From: Perlabentimonas sp041656735
GTDB taxonomy: Bacteria; Bacteroidota; Bacteroidia; Bacteroidales; Tenuifilaceae
Length of the DNA: 64,000 bases
Assembly (NCBI GenBank): GCA_041656735.1
Contig: JBBACY010000002.1
Coordinates: forward strand, 152,322-216,321
Direction of reading: 5' to 3'
In this document: positions 37,223-47,377 of the stretch, in pieces
Position numbering within the stretch: position 1 is the stretch's first letter
Layout of the letters: every line of letters starts with the position of its first letter
Program-made: the position numbers and the translations under genes
The notes under the pieces: model-generated
Told to the model about the DNA's origin: nothing
Database searches by the model: none
Seen by the model: the letters and a program-made list of their open reading frames with translations, nothing else

Positions 37223-40200
37223 ATGAAACATATAAAGAAAACATCAGTAATCGTTCTTCTTGCGCTAGTAGCAATATTTCAAAGCGGTTGCTCATCACGA
37301 GAGGAAGGGTCGTCTTCGCTTAACGACTACAGCAGCTATATAGCCGCACACTCGGCTGGAGCAATTTCAACGATTGATGCCATTCGTGTTACGTTTGCGA
37401 CCGATGTTTTTGAATTTAGCGAAGCCACACAAGAAGCAAACTCAAAAATAATTAAGATTAAGCCATCTGTTAAAGGAGTGATATCCTGGCTTGATGAACG
37501 AACGTTGGAATTTAGACCAGACAACCCGCTAAAAAACGATACTGAGTATCAAGTTACGGTAGCACTCGATAAGGTTTACAATAACATTCCTCGCAACTTA
37601 CACAGCTACACCTTTACCTTCAGAACCATTAAACAAGCAATGGATTTTAGGGTTAACGGGTTAGAGTTTTACAACGATAACTTGCGAAACGATAGGCGTA
37701 TAAGCGGTATTGTGCTAACAGCCGATTTTGCAAAAACGGACAAGATTAAAGAGACCATTAGCGCCACACAATTTAACAACAAGCTAGATATTACTTGGAA
37801 TTCAACAGCCGATGGGCGCACACACACCTTTTGGATTGAAGGAGTGAAGCAAACCGATGAAACTGAAAATGTAATTATTAGCTCAACCGGTGCATCAATA
37901 GAGGTTCACGGGATTAGCTCTACGTCTGTTGAAGTACCACCCAAAGGTGTTTTTAGGGTATTGTCGCACAATATTGTGCAGTCGCCCGAGCAGTGCATCG
38001 AAATCCGATTTTCGGAACCACTTGACCCAGATCAAAACCTACAAGGGCTTATACAGGCCGCAGGCATAAACAATGCTCATATTATTGCCGACCGAAACCT
38101 AGTTAAAATATATCCATCAACCCGAGTATCGGGAACATTTAATTTTGAAATTTCTGCTGGTATTCGCAGTATACAGAAGAAGCGTCTTGAGCAGAATTCA
38201 GTTATTTCAGTATCTTTTGAAAACACCAAGCCAGAGGTTCAACTTATTGGTAACGGGGTAATTATACCCGCATCAAGCGGATTAATGTTTCCTTTCAAAG
38301 CCGTTAGCCTACGTGCTGTTGATGTTAGCATCTTTAGAGTATTTGAGCAGAATGTAGCACAATTCTTACAGGCTAACAGTCTCGATGAATCAAGCGAAAT
38401 GACCCGTGTTGGCCGACTACTTCTAAAAAAAACCGTAATGCTAGACCAGAGCGGACAAACTGATTTTTCAAAATGGAATACCTACAGCATTGACCTTTCG
38501 GAACTAGTACAAACAGAGCCAGGAGCAATTTACAGGGTTACCATTAGCTATAAGCTAGAGTACTCAACCTTTATGTGCGATGGTGAAGAAACCGAAAAGA
38601 ATATTATAAAAATTGATGAACGTTACGATGCCAACGATGATGTTCCAAGAACCTACTATTACTATAGCGACTACGATTATGACCTTTACGACTGGAGCGA
38701 GCGTGACAATCCCTGCGATGCATCATACTATCAAGGTAAATCGGTGCACCGCAACGTAATAGCATCAAACCTAGGTATGATTGCTAAGGCAGCAACTACC
38801 CAATCGTTGCTAGTTGTGGTTACAGACCTAAATACGGCTCAACCAAAAAGCGGCGTATCGGTAGAGTTGCTAAACTTTCAGAAACAGGTTATAGCAACAG
38901 GCACTACCGACAACAATGGATTTGCCACCTTTAACCTAAACGATCAACAGGTACCATTCCTTGCCATAGCAAAAATAGGTACGCAGCGCGGCTACCTTAA
39001 ACTGGACCAAGGCTCAGCACTTTCGCTAAGTTCATTCGATATTTCGGGGGTTGCCGTTCAAAAAGGGTTAAAAGGATACATTTATGGCGAAAGAGGCGTT
39101 TGGCGCCCTGGCGACACGCTTTTTACGTCATTTATTATTGAGGATAAAGGCAAAACCCTGCCAAAAAACCACCCTGTTACCTTCGAAATAACCAACTCGC
39201 GCGGACAAGTAATACAAAAAACCGTGGCAAACCAATCGGTTGGAGGCATATATGCATTTCCAGTACCAACAGATAAAGATGCTCCAACAGGAAACTATAG
39301 GGCGCAGGTTCACGTTGGTGGAGTCACGTTTTCGGAAGTTTTTAAAGTTGAAACCATTATGCCCAACAGGCTAAAAGTTAAGCTAAACTTTACTGACGAT
39401 GCCCTGTATTACGGCAAAGTTAAGCCAGTTGAATTCTCATCGGCTTGGTTACACGGAGCACCCGCCCGTAACCTTAGGGTTCAAATTGACGCCAAAATGT
39501 CGCAGGCAACCACAACTTTTGAGGGCTACCAAGACTACTCGTTCGACGACCCTGCACGAACTTTTTATGCAGAAGAACAAACCGTATTCGAAGGAAAATT
39601 GGACGAAAAGGGAAAAACTAACTTTTGGCCAAACATAAACATAGAATCATCGGCTCCCGGCAAGCTAAATGCTCATTTTACTGCAAGGGTTTTTGAAGAA
39701 GGAGGCGCATTTAGCATCGATAGGTTTACAATTCCGTACTATCCGTACCGAAACTTTGTAGGGCTAAAAATGCCCGAAGCAAGCAACCGGAATAATACAT
39801 ATATGACCGATACCACGCAAAGGATAGAAATTGTAACCATTTCGTCTGAAGGAAAACCCGTGGCTAACAAAACCTTACACGTAGAAGTATATAAAATGGA
39901 TTGGCGATGGTGGTGGGAGCACAATGACGAGACCCTATCGAACTTCATCTCAAACTCGTACAACAGGCCAATACAAAATGCAACTATAACTACCGACGCC
40001 AAGGGTAAAGCAAAGTATAATCTTAGAATTGACCACCCAGAATGGGGTCGGTTTCTAATTAGAGTGGTTGATAAAACAGGTGGGCATGCGGCAGGTACAA
40101 TAGCCTACTTCGATTGGCCAGGATGGGTTTCGCGCGATAGCAGGGATACACCCGAAGCAGCCTCGATGCTTATTTTTGCAACCGATAAGGATAAGTACAG

Positions 40201-42778
40201 CGTAAACGAAACGGCAACCGTAACCATTCCAAGCCCTGCCGGAGGCAAAATTTTACTAACTATTGAAAACGGCCTAAAAGTTTTACAAACTCATTGGATT
40301 GACGCACAATCGGGCGAAACACAGTTTACATTTAAAACGGATGCCAGCATGGCGCCAAATGTTTTTGTTAACGCTATGCTTATTCAACCACACGGGCAAA
40401 CCGCCAACGACCTACCAATTCGATTGTATGGTATGTCGCCAATACTGGTTGAAGACCCACAAACACATATTACCCCTATTATAAAAATGCCAGAGGTAAT
40501 TGAGCCAAATCAGAATGTAAAAATTACAGTTTCAGAAAAGGATGGCAAGCCAATGGCCTTTACACTTGCTGTAGTTGATGATGGTTTGCTAGACTTAACA
40601 CGATACCAAACACCTAACCTATGGGATAAGTTTTATGCGCGTGAAGCGTTGGGCGTTCGTACGTGGGATTTATACGACCTGGTTCTGGGCGCTTCAACTG
40701 GAACAATGCAACGAATCATTTCCATTGGGGGCGATGATGAACTTACATCAAATGGAGATAAAACAGCCAATAGGTTTAAGCCTGTTGTAAAATATTTTGG
40801 TCCATTTGAAACTGGCAACAACAAAACTAAGAACATCAGCTTTACTATGCCAAACTATGTGGGGTCGGTTAGGGTAATGGCTGTTGCTGCAAAAGATGGA
40901 GCGTACGGCTCTGCCGAAAAAACCGTCCCCGTTCGCAAGCCCCTTATGGTACTAGCAACGCTACCCCGCGTGCTTGGTCCAGAAGAAGAGGTGGTTTTAC
41001 CCATCACCGTTTTTGCTATGGAAGAAAATATGAAACAGGTTAAAATTAAGGTTGAAGCAAACAATATGTTCTCAATTGAAGGAGCCAAAGAGCAAACCAT
41101 AACCTTCGATGAGGTTGGAGATAAGGTAGTACGTTTTAAATTGAGAGTTGCATCAATACTGGGAGTAGGTAAGGTTAAGGTTCTGGCTGAAAGTGGAAAT
41201 GAAAAGGCTTCGCATGAAATTGAGCTCGATGTGCGAAACCCCAACCCACCAATGACGGTTATACAAGATACCGTTCTCAGCAAGCACGATACCTGGCGTG
41301 CTAATTACAATGCTTTTGGTATGCAAGGAACCAATACTGCAACGGTTGAGCTAAGCTCACTGCTTCCTATAAACCTGGACAACCGACTAAAATATTTACT
41401 TGGCTATCCGCACGGCTGCTTGGAACAAACCATATCCAAAGCTTTTCCGCAGCTATTCATAAGCAAACTAGCCGACATTGACGATAAGGTAAAACGTAAT
41501 GCCGAAGAGAATGTAAAGCACACCCTTAACAAAATTCGAAGTTTTAGAGTTTCCAATGATGGGCTATCGTTGTGGCCAGGAGGCAGCTACGTAGATGAGT
41601 GGGGAACAGCATACGCAGGCCATTTTATGCTTGAGGCACAAAGGCTTGGATATACAATTCCTGATAATTTGCTAAACGAGTGGCAACGCAATGTAAAACG
41701 GGTTGCTCAAAACTGGTCGCCAATAAGTCAGAATAAACAACCAAACAACCAGCTAATGCAGGCATACAGGCTATACACATTGGCTTTAGCTAAGGAGCCA
41801 GAGTTTAGCGCAATGAATCGCCTACGCGAAACCACCGACTTATCAACTTCGGCAAAATGGCGATTAGCCGCAGCCTACGTGCTTGCTGGGAATCCGGAAG
41901 CAGCAAAATCGCTCATAAACGATGTTCCAGCTACCGTGAGCAACTACCGTGAGCAGTATTATACCTATGGCTCGGACATTAGAGACAAAGCAATGATTAT
42001 TGAAACCCTTGTGCTACTTAACGATTTAAAAAGAGCAATGCCCTTGCTGCAAGAACTATCACAAAGGCTAAGTTCGGACCAGTGGATGAGCACACAGGAA
42101 ATATCATTTAGCTTACTGGTATTCTCAAAATTTGCCCAAGCAAATAAAGCGTCGGAAACAGTGGATGCCGACATTGCCATACATAACGAAAAGGCGAAGC
42201 GATACACAACAAAACTTCCTATTTTACAAACCCCATTTGAACCTGTACAAAGCGGAACGCAAAACGTTGAAATAACGAATAATGCGGATGGCATTCTGTA
42301 CGCTAGGCTCATAACGCATGGAGTTCCTGTTGGCGGCAATGAGATTTCGCAAAGCAACAATTTAAAATTAGATGTAGGTTACTTCTTAATGAATGATGAG
42401 AGCATATCCCCTATTGACATAGCACAGGGAACCGATTTTTATGCTGATATCAGAGTTTACAACCCTGGAACTAAAGGGAATGCTGAGCAGCTTATTCTTT
42501 CGTTTATTGTACCATCGGGATGGGAGATTAGAACCAGTAGGCTAAACGAAGGGCCTTTGGCTCAAAATTTATCGGCATTTGAGTACCAGGATATTCGCGA
42601 TGATAGGATTTATACCTATTTTAGCCTCCCGAAAGGGCAAGCAAAAACATTTAGAGTGCTTCTAAATGCAGCATACCAAGGCAGTTTTTATATGCCAGGT
42701 ATCGCTTGCGAAGCTATGTACGATAACTCTATAAATGCACGAAATACTGGGAATTGGGTTGAAATTACGCTTCCTTAA
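37223..42778 (+). CDS. Bacterial alpha-2-macroglobulin lipoprotein
   Basis: This 1851-residue protein has a lipoprotein signal (lipobox QSGC) and the domain order of YfhM-type A2M: MG domains, the ANATO-free core, and the thioester domain with the motif CLEQ (Cys1399) in GYPHGCLEQTISKAFPQL. The thioester traps attacking proteases near the periplasmic surface. The true start is the ATG at 37223; the in-frame sequence upstream would overlap pbpC. Its pairing with pbpC suggests joint function in repair of breached peptidoglycan. Confidence 0.93.
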   Translation: MKHIKKTSVIVLLALVAIFQSGCSSREEGSSSLNDYSSYIAAHSAGAISTIDAIRVTFATDVFEFSEATQEANSKIIKIKPSVKGVISWLDERTLEFRPDNPLKNDTEYQVTVALDKVYNNIPRNLHSYTFTFRTIKQAMDFRVNGLEFYNDNLRNDRRISGIVLTADFAKTDKIKETISATQFNNKLDITWNSTADGRTHTFWIEGVKQTDETENVIISSTGASIEVHGISSTSVEVPPKGVFRVLSHNIVQSPEQCIEIRFSEPLDPDQNLQGLIQAAGINNAHIIADRNLVKIYPSTRVSGTFNFEISAGIRSIQKKRLEQNSVISVSFENTKPEVQLIGNGVIIPASSGLMFPFKAVSLRAVDVSIFRVFEQNVAQFLQANSLDESSEMTRVGRLLLKKTVMLDQSGQTDFSKWNTYSIDLSELVQTEPGAIYRVTISYKLEYSTFMCDGEETEKNIIKIDERYDANDDVPRTYYYYSDYDYDLYDWSERDNPCDASYYQGKSVHRNVIASNLGMIAKAATTQSLLVVVTDLNTAQPKSGVSVELLNFQKQVIATGTTDNNGFATFNLNDQQVPFLAIAKIGTQRGYLKLDQGSALSLSSFDISGVAVQKGLKGYIYGERGVWRPGDTLFTSFIIEDKGKTLPKNHPVTFEITNSRGQVIQKTVANQSVGGIYAFPVPTDKDAPTGNYRAQVHVGGVTFSEVFKVETIMPNRLKVKLNFTDDALYYGKVKPVEFSSAWLHGAPARNLRVQIDAKMSQATTTFEGYQDYSFDDPARTFYAEEQTVFEGKLDEKGKTNFWPNINIESSAPGKLNAHFTARVFEEGGAFSIDRFTIPYYPYRNFVGLKMPEASNRNNTYMTDTTQRIEIVTISSEGKPVANKTLHVEVYKMDWRWWWEHNDETLSNFISNSYNRPIQNATITTDAKGKAKYNLRIDHPEWGRFLIRVVDKTGGHAAGTIAYFDWPGWVSRDSRDTPEAASMLIFATDKDKYSVNETATVTIPSPAGGKILLTIENGLKVLQTHWIDAQSGETQFTFKTDASMAPNVFVNAMLIQPHGQTANDLPIRLYGMSPILVEDPQTHITPIIKMPEVIEPNQNVKITVSEKDGKPMAFTLAVVDDGLLDLTRYQTPNLWDKFYAREALGVRTWDLYDLVLGASTGTMQRIISIGGDDELTSNGDKTANRFKPVVKYFGPFETGNNKTKNISFTMPNYVGSVRVMAVAAKDGAYGSAEKTVPVRKPLMVLATLPRVLGPEEEVVLPITVFAMEENMKQVKIKVEANNMFSIEGAKEQTITFDEVGDKVVRFKLRVASILGVGKVKVLAESGNEKASHEIELDVRNPNPPMTVIQDTVLSKHDTWRANYNAFGMQGTNTATVELSSLLPINLDNRLKYLLGYPHGCLEQTISKAFPQLFISKLADIDDKVKRNAEENVKHTLNKIRSFRVSNDGLSLWPGGSYVDEWGTAYAGHFMLEAQRLGYTIPDNLLNEWQRNVKRVAQNWSPISQNKQPNNQLMQAYRLYTLALAKEPEFSAMNRLRETTDLSTSAKWRLAAAYVLAGNPEAAKSLINDVPATVSNYREQYYTYGSDIRDKAMIIETLVLLNDLKRAMPLLQELSQRLSSDQWMSTQEISFSLLVFSKFAQANKASETVDADIAIHNEKAKRYTTKLPILQTPFEPVQSGTQNVEITNNADGILYARLITHGVPVGGNEISQSNNLKLDVGYFLMNDESISPIDIAQGTDFYADIRVYNPGTKGNAEQLILSFIVPSGWEIRTSRLNEGPLAQNLSAFEYQDIRDDRIYTYFSLPKGQAKTFRVLLNAAYQGSFYMPGIACEAMYDNSINARNTGNWVEITLP

Positions 42779-42791
42779 TTCACAAAAAATA

Positions 42792-42845
42792 TAGTTCAGG
42801 GCTGCCAGTAAAAGTTACCTATTTACATACGGCAGCCCTGAACTA
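42792..42845. repeat. 15-bp perfect inverted repeat after the A2M gene
   Basis: The arms TAGTTCAGGGCTGCC and GGCAGCCCTGAACTA are separated by 24 bases. It lies 13 bases after the A2M stop and before the DHA2 transporter. The absence of a T-run argues against a simple terminator, but termination or an operator is possible. Confidence 0.7.
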
Positions 42846-42887
42846 AATTATAACCATACCCGCTAAAATATTTAAACACAACGAACT

Positions 42888-44273
42888 ATGCAGTGGACAA
42901 GCAGACAAATATCAATACTAATAATAGTTGCAACCACCTCGTTTATGGGTACATTTCTCATATCATCGGTTAATATTGCCTTACCATCTATTGAAAAATC
43001 ATTTAACCTAAATGCCATCACCCTAAGCTGGGTTGTAACATCGTTTTTGCTTGCCACCGCCATGTTTTTATTACCAGTTGGGCGCTGGGGCGACCTAACA
43101 GGCATTCGCAAACTATTTAAATTTGGCGTTATTATATTTACCCTATCGTCGTTACTCTGCGCACTGGCCAGTTCGGGCACTTGGCTAATTGTTTTCCGAT
43201 TCATACAAGGCGTAGGTGCCGCTTTCACAAGCACAACTGGGCCAGCTATACTCGTTTTGGCATTTTTACCCAAATATCGGGGGCGTATTTTAGGCATTTC
43301 TGTCTCGGCCGTTTACCTTGGACTTGCATTTGGACCGTTTGCTGGCGGAATGCTTACCCAATACCTTGGATGGAGGTCAATTTTTGTGGCTTCGTTTGTA
43401 CTAGGGGTTGCAACCACAATTATTGCGTTTCTATTTCTTGGAAAAGATGAGGTTGCACCTGATAGCACGAAAAGGATCAACCTAAAAGGTACAATTAGCT
43501 ATATGGTAGGACTAGTTGCCCTTGTTTACGGCTCTTCGAATATTCCATCCACTATGGGTTGGCTGCTTATGCTTGCTGGCACGCTGGCTCTTATTCTTTT
43601 CTGGTTTCTCGAAAACCGCTCGGATATGCCCGTTATCGACACCAAGCTATTTTCCCATAATAGGCTTTTTGCATTCTCAAACCTAGCAGCGCTAATAAAC
43701 TACAGTGCCACATTTGCAATCGTATTTTTAATGAGCCTCTATCTACAAAAAATAATGGGTTTATCGCCACGTGATGCGGGGGTTATACTTATTGCACAAC
43801 CTGTGGTTATGGCTCTTTTTTCGCCAATTGCGGGTCGATTTTCAGACAGAATACAGCCCCGTTACCTCACAACCACCGGAATGGCTATGTGTACACTGGG
43901 GCTTGCTGCTTTTGCCACAATATCCGAGAGCACCCCTATTTGGTTTATCGTTTCACTGCTTGTTTGGGTTGGTTTTGGGTTTGCCCTTTTTTCATCGCCT
44001 AATATGAACACCATAATGAGCTCGGTATCGAGAAATCAGTACGGCTTGGCATCGGGAACAGCATCAACAATGCGGGTGATTGGTCAAATAGTGAGTATGA
44101 CCGTTGCAACACTCTACTTTGCAGGTTTTATGGGTCATCAGGCTGTTGAAAATGTACCCAACAACCTTTTTATAAGCGCAACACGATGGGCCTTTTTTAC
44201 CTTCTCAATCATTAGCATCGCTGGTATCTACTTCTCGTATTACAGAGGACAAATGAGTAGGGAAACAGAATAA
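42888..44273 (+). CDS. MFS transporter, DHA2 (14-TM) family
   Basis: This 461-residue protein has 14 predicted membrane segments and the DHA2 motifs: VNIALPSIEKSF and SWVVTSFLLA near the N-terminus, GRWGDLTGIRK (motif A), GxGAAFTSTTGPAI and GPFAGGML (motif C, fifth segment). It is probably a drug or lipid efflux proton antiporter; the substrate is unknown. It is preceded by an inverted repeat that could be an operator. Confidence 0.87.
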   Translation: MQWTSRQISILIIVATTSFMGTFLISSVNIALPSIEKSFNLNAITLSWVVTSFLLATAMFLLPVGRWGDLTGIRKLFKFGVIIFTLSSLLCALASSGTWLIVFRFIQGVGAAFTSTTGPAILVLAFLPKYRGRILGISVSAVYLGLAFGPFAGGMLTQYLGWRSIFVASFVLGVATTIIAFLFLGKDEVAPDSTKRINLKGTISYMVGLVALVYGSSNIPSTMGWLLMLAGTLALILFWFLENRSDMPVIDTKLFSHNRLFAFSNLAALINYSATFAIVFLMSLYLQKIMGLSPRDAGVILIAQPVVMALFSPIAGRFSDRIQPRYLTTTGMAMCTLGLAAFATISESTPIWFIVSLLVWVGFGFALFSSPNMNTIMSSVSRNQYGLASGTASTMRVIGQIVSMTVATLYFAGFMGHQAVENVPNNLFISATRWAFFTFSIISIAGIYFSYYRGQMSRETE

Positions 44274-44345
44274 CCACCCCATAAGCATTGACTAATATCA
44301 TCAATTTTACTCCCATTAACAGGCACTGTTAGATGGGCTTTCTGC

Positions 44346-44353
44346 TATATTTG
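44346..44353 (+). promoter_or_regulatory. Candidate -7 box of the TPR-SpoIIE gene
   Basis: TATATTTG matches TAnnTTTG, 83 bases before the ATG. The -33 position is a poor match. Confidence 0.4.
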
Positions 44354-44436
44354 TATTTGTTAGGTTTTGCCACATTTTCAACCGAATGAAACCCGCTGGC
44401 ACTATCAAATAACACGGTTCAATCAAACTAAAGTTT

Positions 44437-46359
44437 ATGGCAGAAAAATTAAAAAAAATCATATTCCTTACGCTCGCAGCAGTATGCATAAACCTGAGTT
44501 TATATGCACAGTTCCAAAATCAACTCTCTGAAATACTTGCAAATGAGGTTAAACTACTTCAAGAACAAGCAACTAAATTCGAAGAGAGCAAACAATTTAA
44601 CGAAGCTGCTCTTCAAGTTAATCGAATAGCTACCATATATTCAATGAACGGCTTTCCATTTAAAGCTATAACCAATTATGAAAAAGCCATTGATTTATAC
44701 AAAAATATTGGCAATCTGAACGCACAGTACTCGCTATACACCAACATTGGCATCATATATATCGATGAGGAAGATTACACCCAGTCGATTGAGAGTTTTG
44801 ACAAAGCGCTCGAAGCGGCAAAAAAAATGAAGCGTAAACCCGACATTGCGGCTGCTCTTATAAACATTGCCAATGCACAAGGTCAATCTCAACAATACAG
44901 CAAGGCCGCCAAAAACCTCGAAGAAGCGCTTATACTTGCACGCGAATCAAATGACCAGCGCATGCTACGCAATTGCTACTTCTCGCTTGCCGATATTTAC
45001 GAGAAGTTAGGGAATAAGGAAAAATCTACCGAAGCCTTCACGTTCTTTACCGCAATATCGCAAAAAATGCAGGGCGAAGAGATTAGACAAAGTGATGCCC
45101 AAGCACGAAAAATAGTTGATAAAGCCAAGGAGAAAGTTGTTGAAATAGAACAAATAAAAAAAGCCACCGAACTAGAACTAAAAAGCAAACAGCAAGCCCT
45201 TAAAGAAACGGAGGAGAACCTAGAATCGATTGAGCAAATATCTATTGAAAGGCAAATGCAAATTGAGCTACTTAGTAAGGAGAAAGAGCTGAAAGACATC
45301 ACCATAGAAAATCAAAGACTCGTTCGCAATATATTCGTTTTAATAATAATTATTGTTATTGCCATTGCCCTACTCTCTCTATATAACCTAAATATTAAGA
45401 AGAAGGCAAACCAAAAGTTAAAACAACAAAACATTGAAATTGCCAAACAAAAAGACCTGATTGAGATGGTTAATCAGGACTTAGAAAGTGCCTTTAATAA
45501 AATTGAAAAACAAAATAGAAACATTACCAGCAGCATAAATTACGCTCAGCGCATTCAGGAAGCGCTGCTCCCCAAAACGGAAAACTTAAGCAATCTTGTT
45601 CCCGACTCATTCCTTTACTTTAAGCCCAGAGATATAGTTAGTGGCGACTTTTACTGGTATACTGGATATGGGCATCCGCAAACCATTAGCAAACAGGATG
45701 AACAAGACTACATTAAACTTCACGGGCTTAAGAGCAATGAGAAAGGCTTTCTGATTTCGGCAGTTGATTGTACCGGCCATGGCGTACCAGGGGCATTTAT
45801 GAGCATGATTGGCTACAACATACTCGAAACCATTGTTCGAAATGGAACCACACTTCCAAACGAAATACTAAATCAGCTGCATCACTACATTAGGTACCTT
45901 TTAAAACAAGACACAACCGACAATCGCGATGGGATGGACATAGCAATTTGTGCGGTAGTTGATAATGGAAGTAAAATTTTATTCTCTGGCGCAAAAAACC
46001 CTCTACTATATATTTGCAATGGCGAGTTAAACTACATAAAAGGCGATGTTTACCCAATTGGAGGGCTACAAAAAGAAGTTCAGCGAGAATTCACCCTTCA
46101 TACCATAGAGGTTAATGAGCCAACCTCATTCTATCTGTTTTCTGATGGATACACCGACCAGTTTGGAGGAAGACTTGGTAAGAAATTTGGCACAAAATCC
46201 TTTAAACAACTTCTTTTAGAAATTAGCCACTTACCCATGGCTGAACAACAACCTATTTTAGAAGCTAAAATGAAAGAATGGGTGGGCAATAATTATAAGC
46301 AAATTGACGACAACCTGATTATTGGGTTCAAGATAACACCCGAAAAAACTACTGTGTAA
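44437..46359 (+). CDS. TPR sensor with SpoIIE-type serine phosphatase
   Basis: A signal-like segment (residues 6-25) is followed by about four to six TPR repeats (35-205), a coiled coil (210-285), a membrane segment (about 290-313), another short coiled coil and a SpoIIE/PP2C phosphatase domain (about 385-640) with DIVSGDFYW, AVDCTGHGVPGAFMSM and SDGYTDQFGG, which carry the metal-binding Asp residues. It links a periplasmic TPR sensor to cytoplasmic serine dephosphorylation. It is followed by OmpA-like and OmpL47-like genes in the same direction. Confidence 0.87.
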   Translation: MAEKLKKIIFLTLAAVCINLSLYAQFQNQLSEILANEVKLLQEQATKFEESKQFNEAALQVNRIATIYSMNGFPFKAITNYEKAIDLYKNIGNLNAQYSLYTNIGIIYIDEEDYTQSIESFDKALEAAKKMKRKPDIAAALINIANAQGQSQQYSKAAKNLEEALILARESNDQRMLRNCYFSLADIYEKLGNKEKSTEAFTFFTAISQKMQGEEIRQSDAQARKIVDKAKEKVVEIEQIKKATELELKSKQQALKETEENLESIEQISIERQMQIELLSKEKELKDITIENQRLVRNIFVLIIIIVIAIALLSLYNLNIKKKANQKLKQQNIEIAKQKDLIEMVNQDLESAFNKIEKQNRNITSSINYAQRIQEALLPKTENLSNLVPDSFLYFKPRDIVSGDFYWYTGYGHPQTISKQDEQDYIKLHGLKSNEKGFLISAVDCTGHGVPGAFMSMIGYNILETIVRNGTTLPNEILNQLHHYIRYLLKQDTTDNRDGMDIAICAVVDNGSKILFSGAKNPLLYICNGELNYIKGDVYPIGGLQKEVQREFTLHTIEVNEPTSFYLFSDGYTDQFGGRLGKKFGTKSFKQLLLEISHLPMAEQQPILEAKMKEWVGNNYKQIDDNLIIGFKITPEKTTV

Positions 46360-46419
46360 AACTACTTTGTAAAACAATTTTACTATATTTAAACAATCAT
46401 AATAAAACATCTTTACCTA

Positions 46420-47367
46420 ATGAAATACCTTTTATCAACAGTAATTATAGGTATTATATCGTACACCGGGTTAATGTGTCAAGATATCGACACAAAAATT
46501 CCAATGATTTACGTTGACAGTACAGGGCAAGTTTTTACCAAAGCCGATGCACCTGCATATCTCTTTATAGCGCCCGCCGACCGCGAAAACGAGCTAACGC
46601 TGTTGCCCAGCACCGACAAGGCGGCAAACCCAATGGAATGGGATGGGGCAGGCAAACACTATATTATGCATAAAGATTTAGAGCGTAATATGACTGTTAG
46701 GTTCAAAATTATGGCCGACGGTACAGCCCCAAAAACCGCCTTAAAATTTAGCAGCGGTCTAATTTTTAGGTATGATAACCTAATATTTATTGAAAGTAAC
46801 GCCGTAGCTACACTTGCTGGTACAGACGATATGACGGGCATACACTCAACCTACACATCAACGAATGGGGCCAAATTTTCGCCCGTATCGCAACCAATTT
46901 CTTTTACTGCAAACGCTGAGAGCCTCTTCGCATTTTACTCCATAGACAATGTTGGTAATATTGAAACACCCCAAGAATACAGGGTAATCACCTCGTCAGA
47001 TGCTAGGATAAAAATGGAAGATATTCACTTTGAAACGAACAGCACCCTGCTAAATAAAAAATCAACCGAGGAGTTACAAAAACTACTCGCCATACTAAAG
47101 CAATTCCCTAAAGTAATGCTGGAAATTGGGGCACACACCGACTCCTGGGGCAACGCGAACTACAATCAGCAACTCTCAGAACGAAGAGCCCAAGCAGTTA
47201 TTAACTATCTTATAAGCAAAGGTATATCAAAAGAAAGACTCACCGCTAGAGGTTATGGCGAAACAATGCTTAAAAACGAGTGCAAAAAAGAAGTTGAATG
47301 CCCCGACTCGAAGCATAGGGAGAACCGAAGGGTAGAGTTCGTTATTACAAAAGTTAACGAGGAGTAA
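46420..47367 (+). CDS. OmpA-like protein with duplicated N-terminal domain
   Basis: After a signal peptide, the first ~190 residues share a pattern with the next gene: DSTGQVF, NPMEWDGAGKHY, RFKIMADGTAPKT and a single FYSIDNVGN repeat. The C-terminus (about 205-315) is an OmpA peptidoglycan-binding domain with IGAHTDSWGNANYNQQLSERRA. It should bridge the outer membrane or surface protein to peptidoglycan. It lies 60 bases after the SpoIIE gene. Confidence 0.85.
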   Translation: MKYLLSTVIIGIISYTGLMCQDIDTKIPMIYVDSTGQVFTKADAPAYLFIAPADRENELTLLPSTDKAANPMEWDGAGKHYIMHKDLERNMTVRFKIMADGTAPKTALKFSSGLIFRYDNLIFIESNAVATLAGTDDMTGIHSTYTSTNGAKFSPVSQPISFTANAESLFAFYSIDNVGNIETPQEYRVITSSDARIKMEDIHFETNSTLLNKKSTEELQKLLAILKQFPKVMLEIGAHTDSWGNANYNQQLSERRAQAVINYLISKGISKERLTARGYGETMLKNECKKEVECPDSKHRENRRVEFVITKVNEE

Positions 47368-47377
47368 ACGAAACAGC

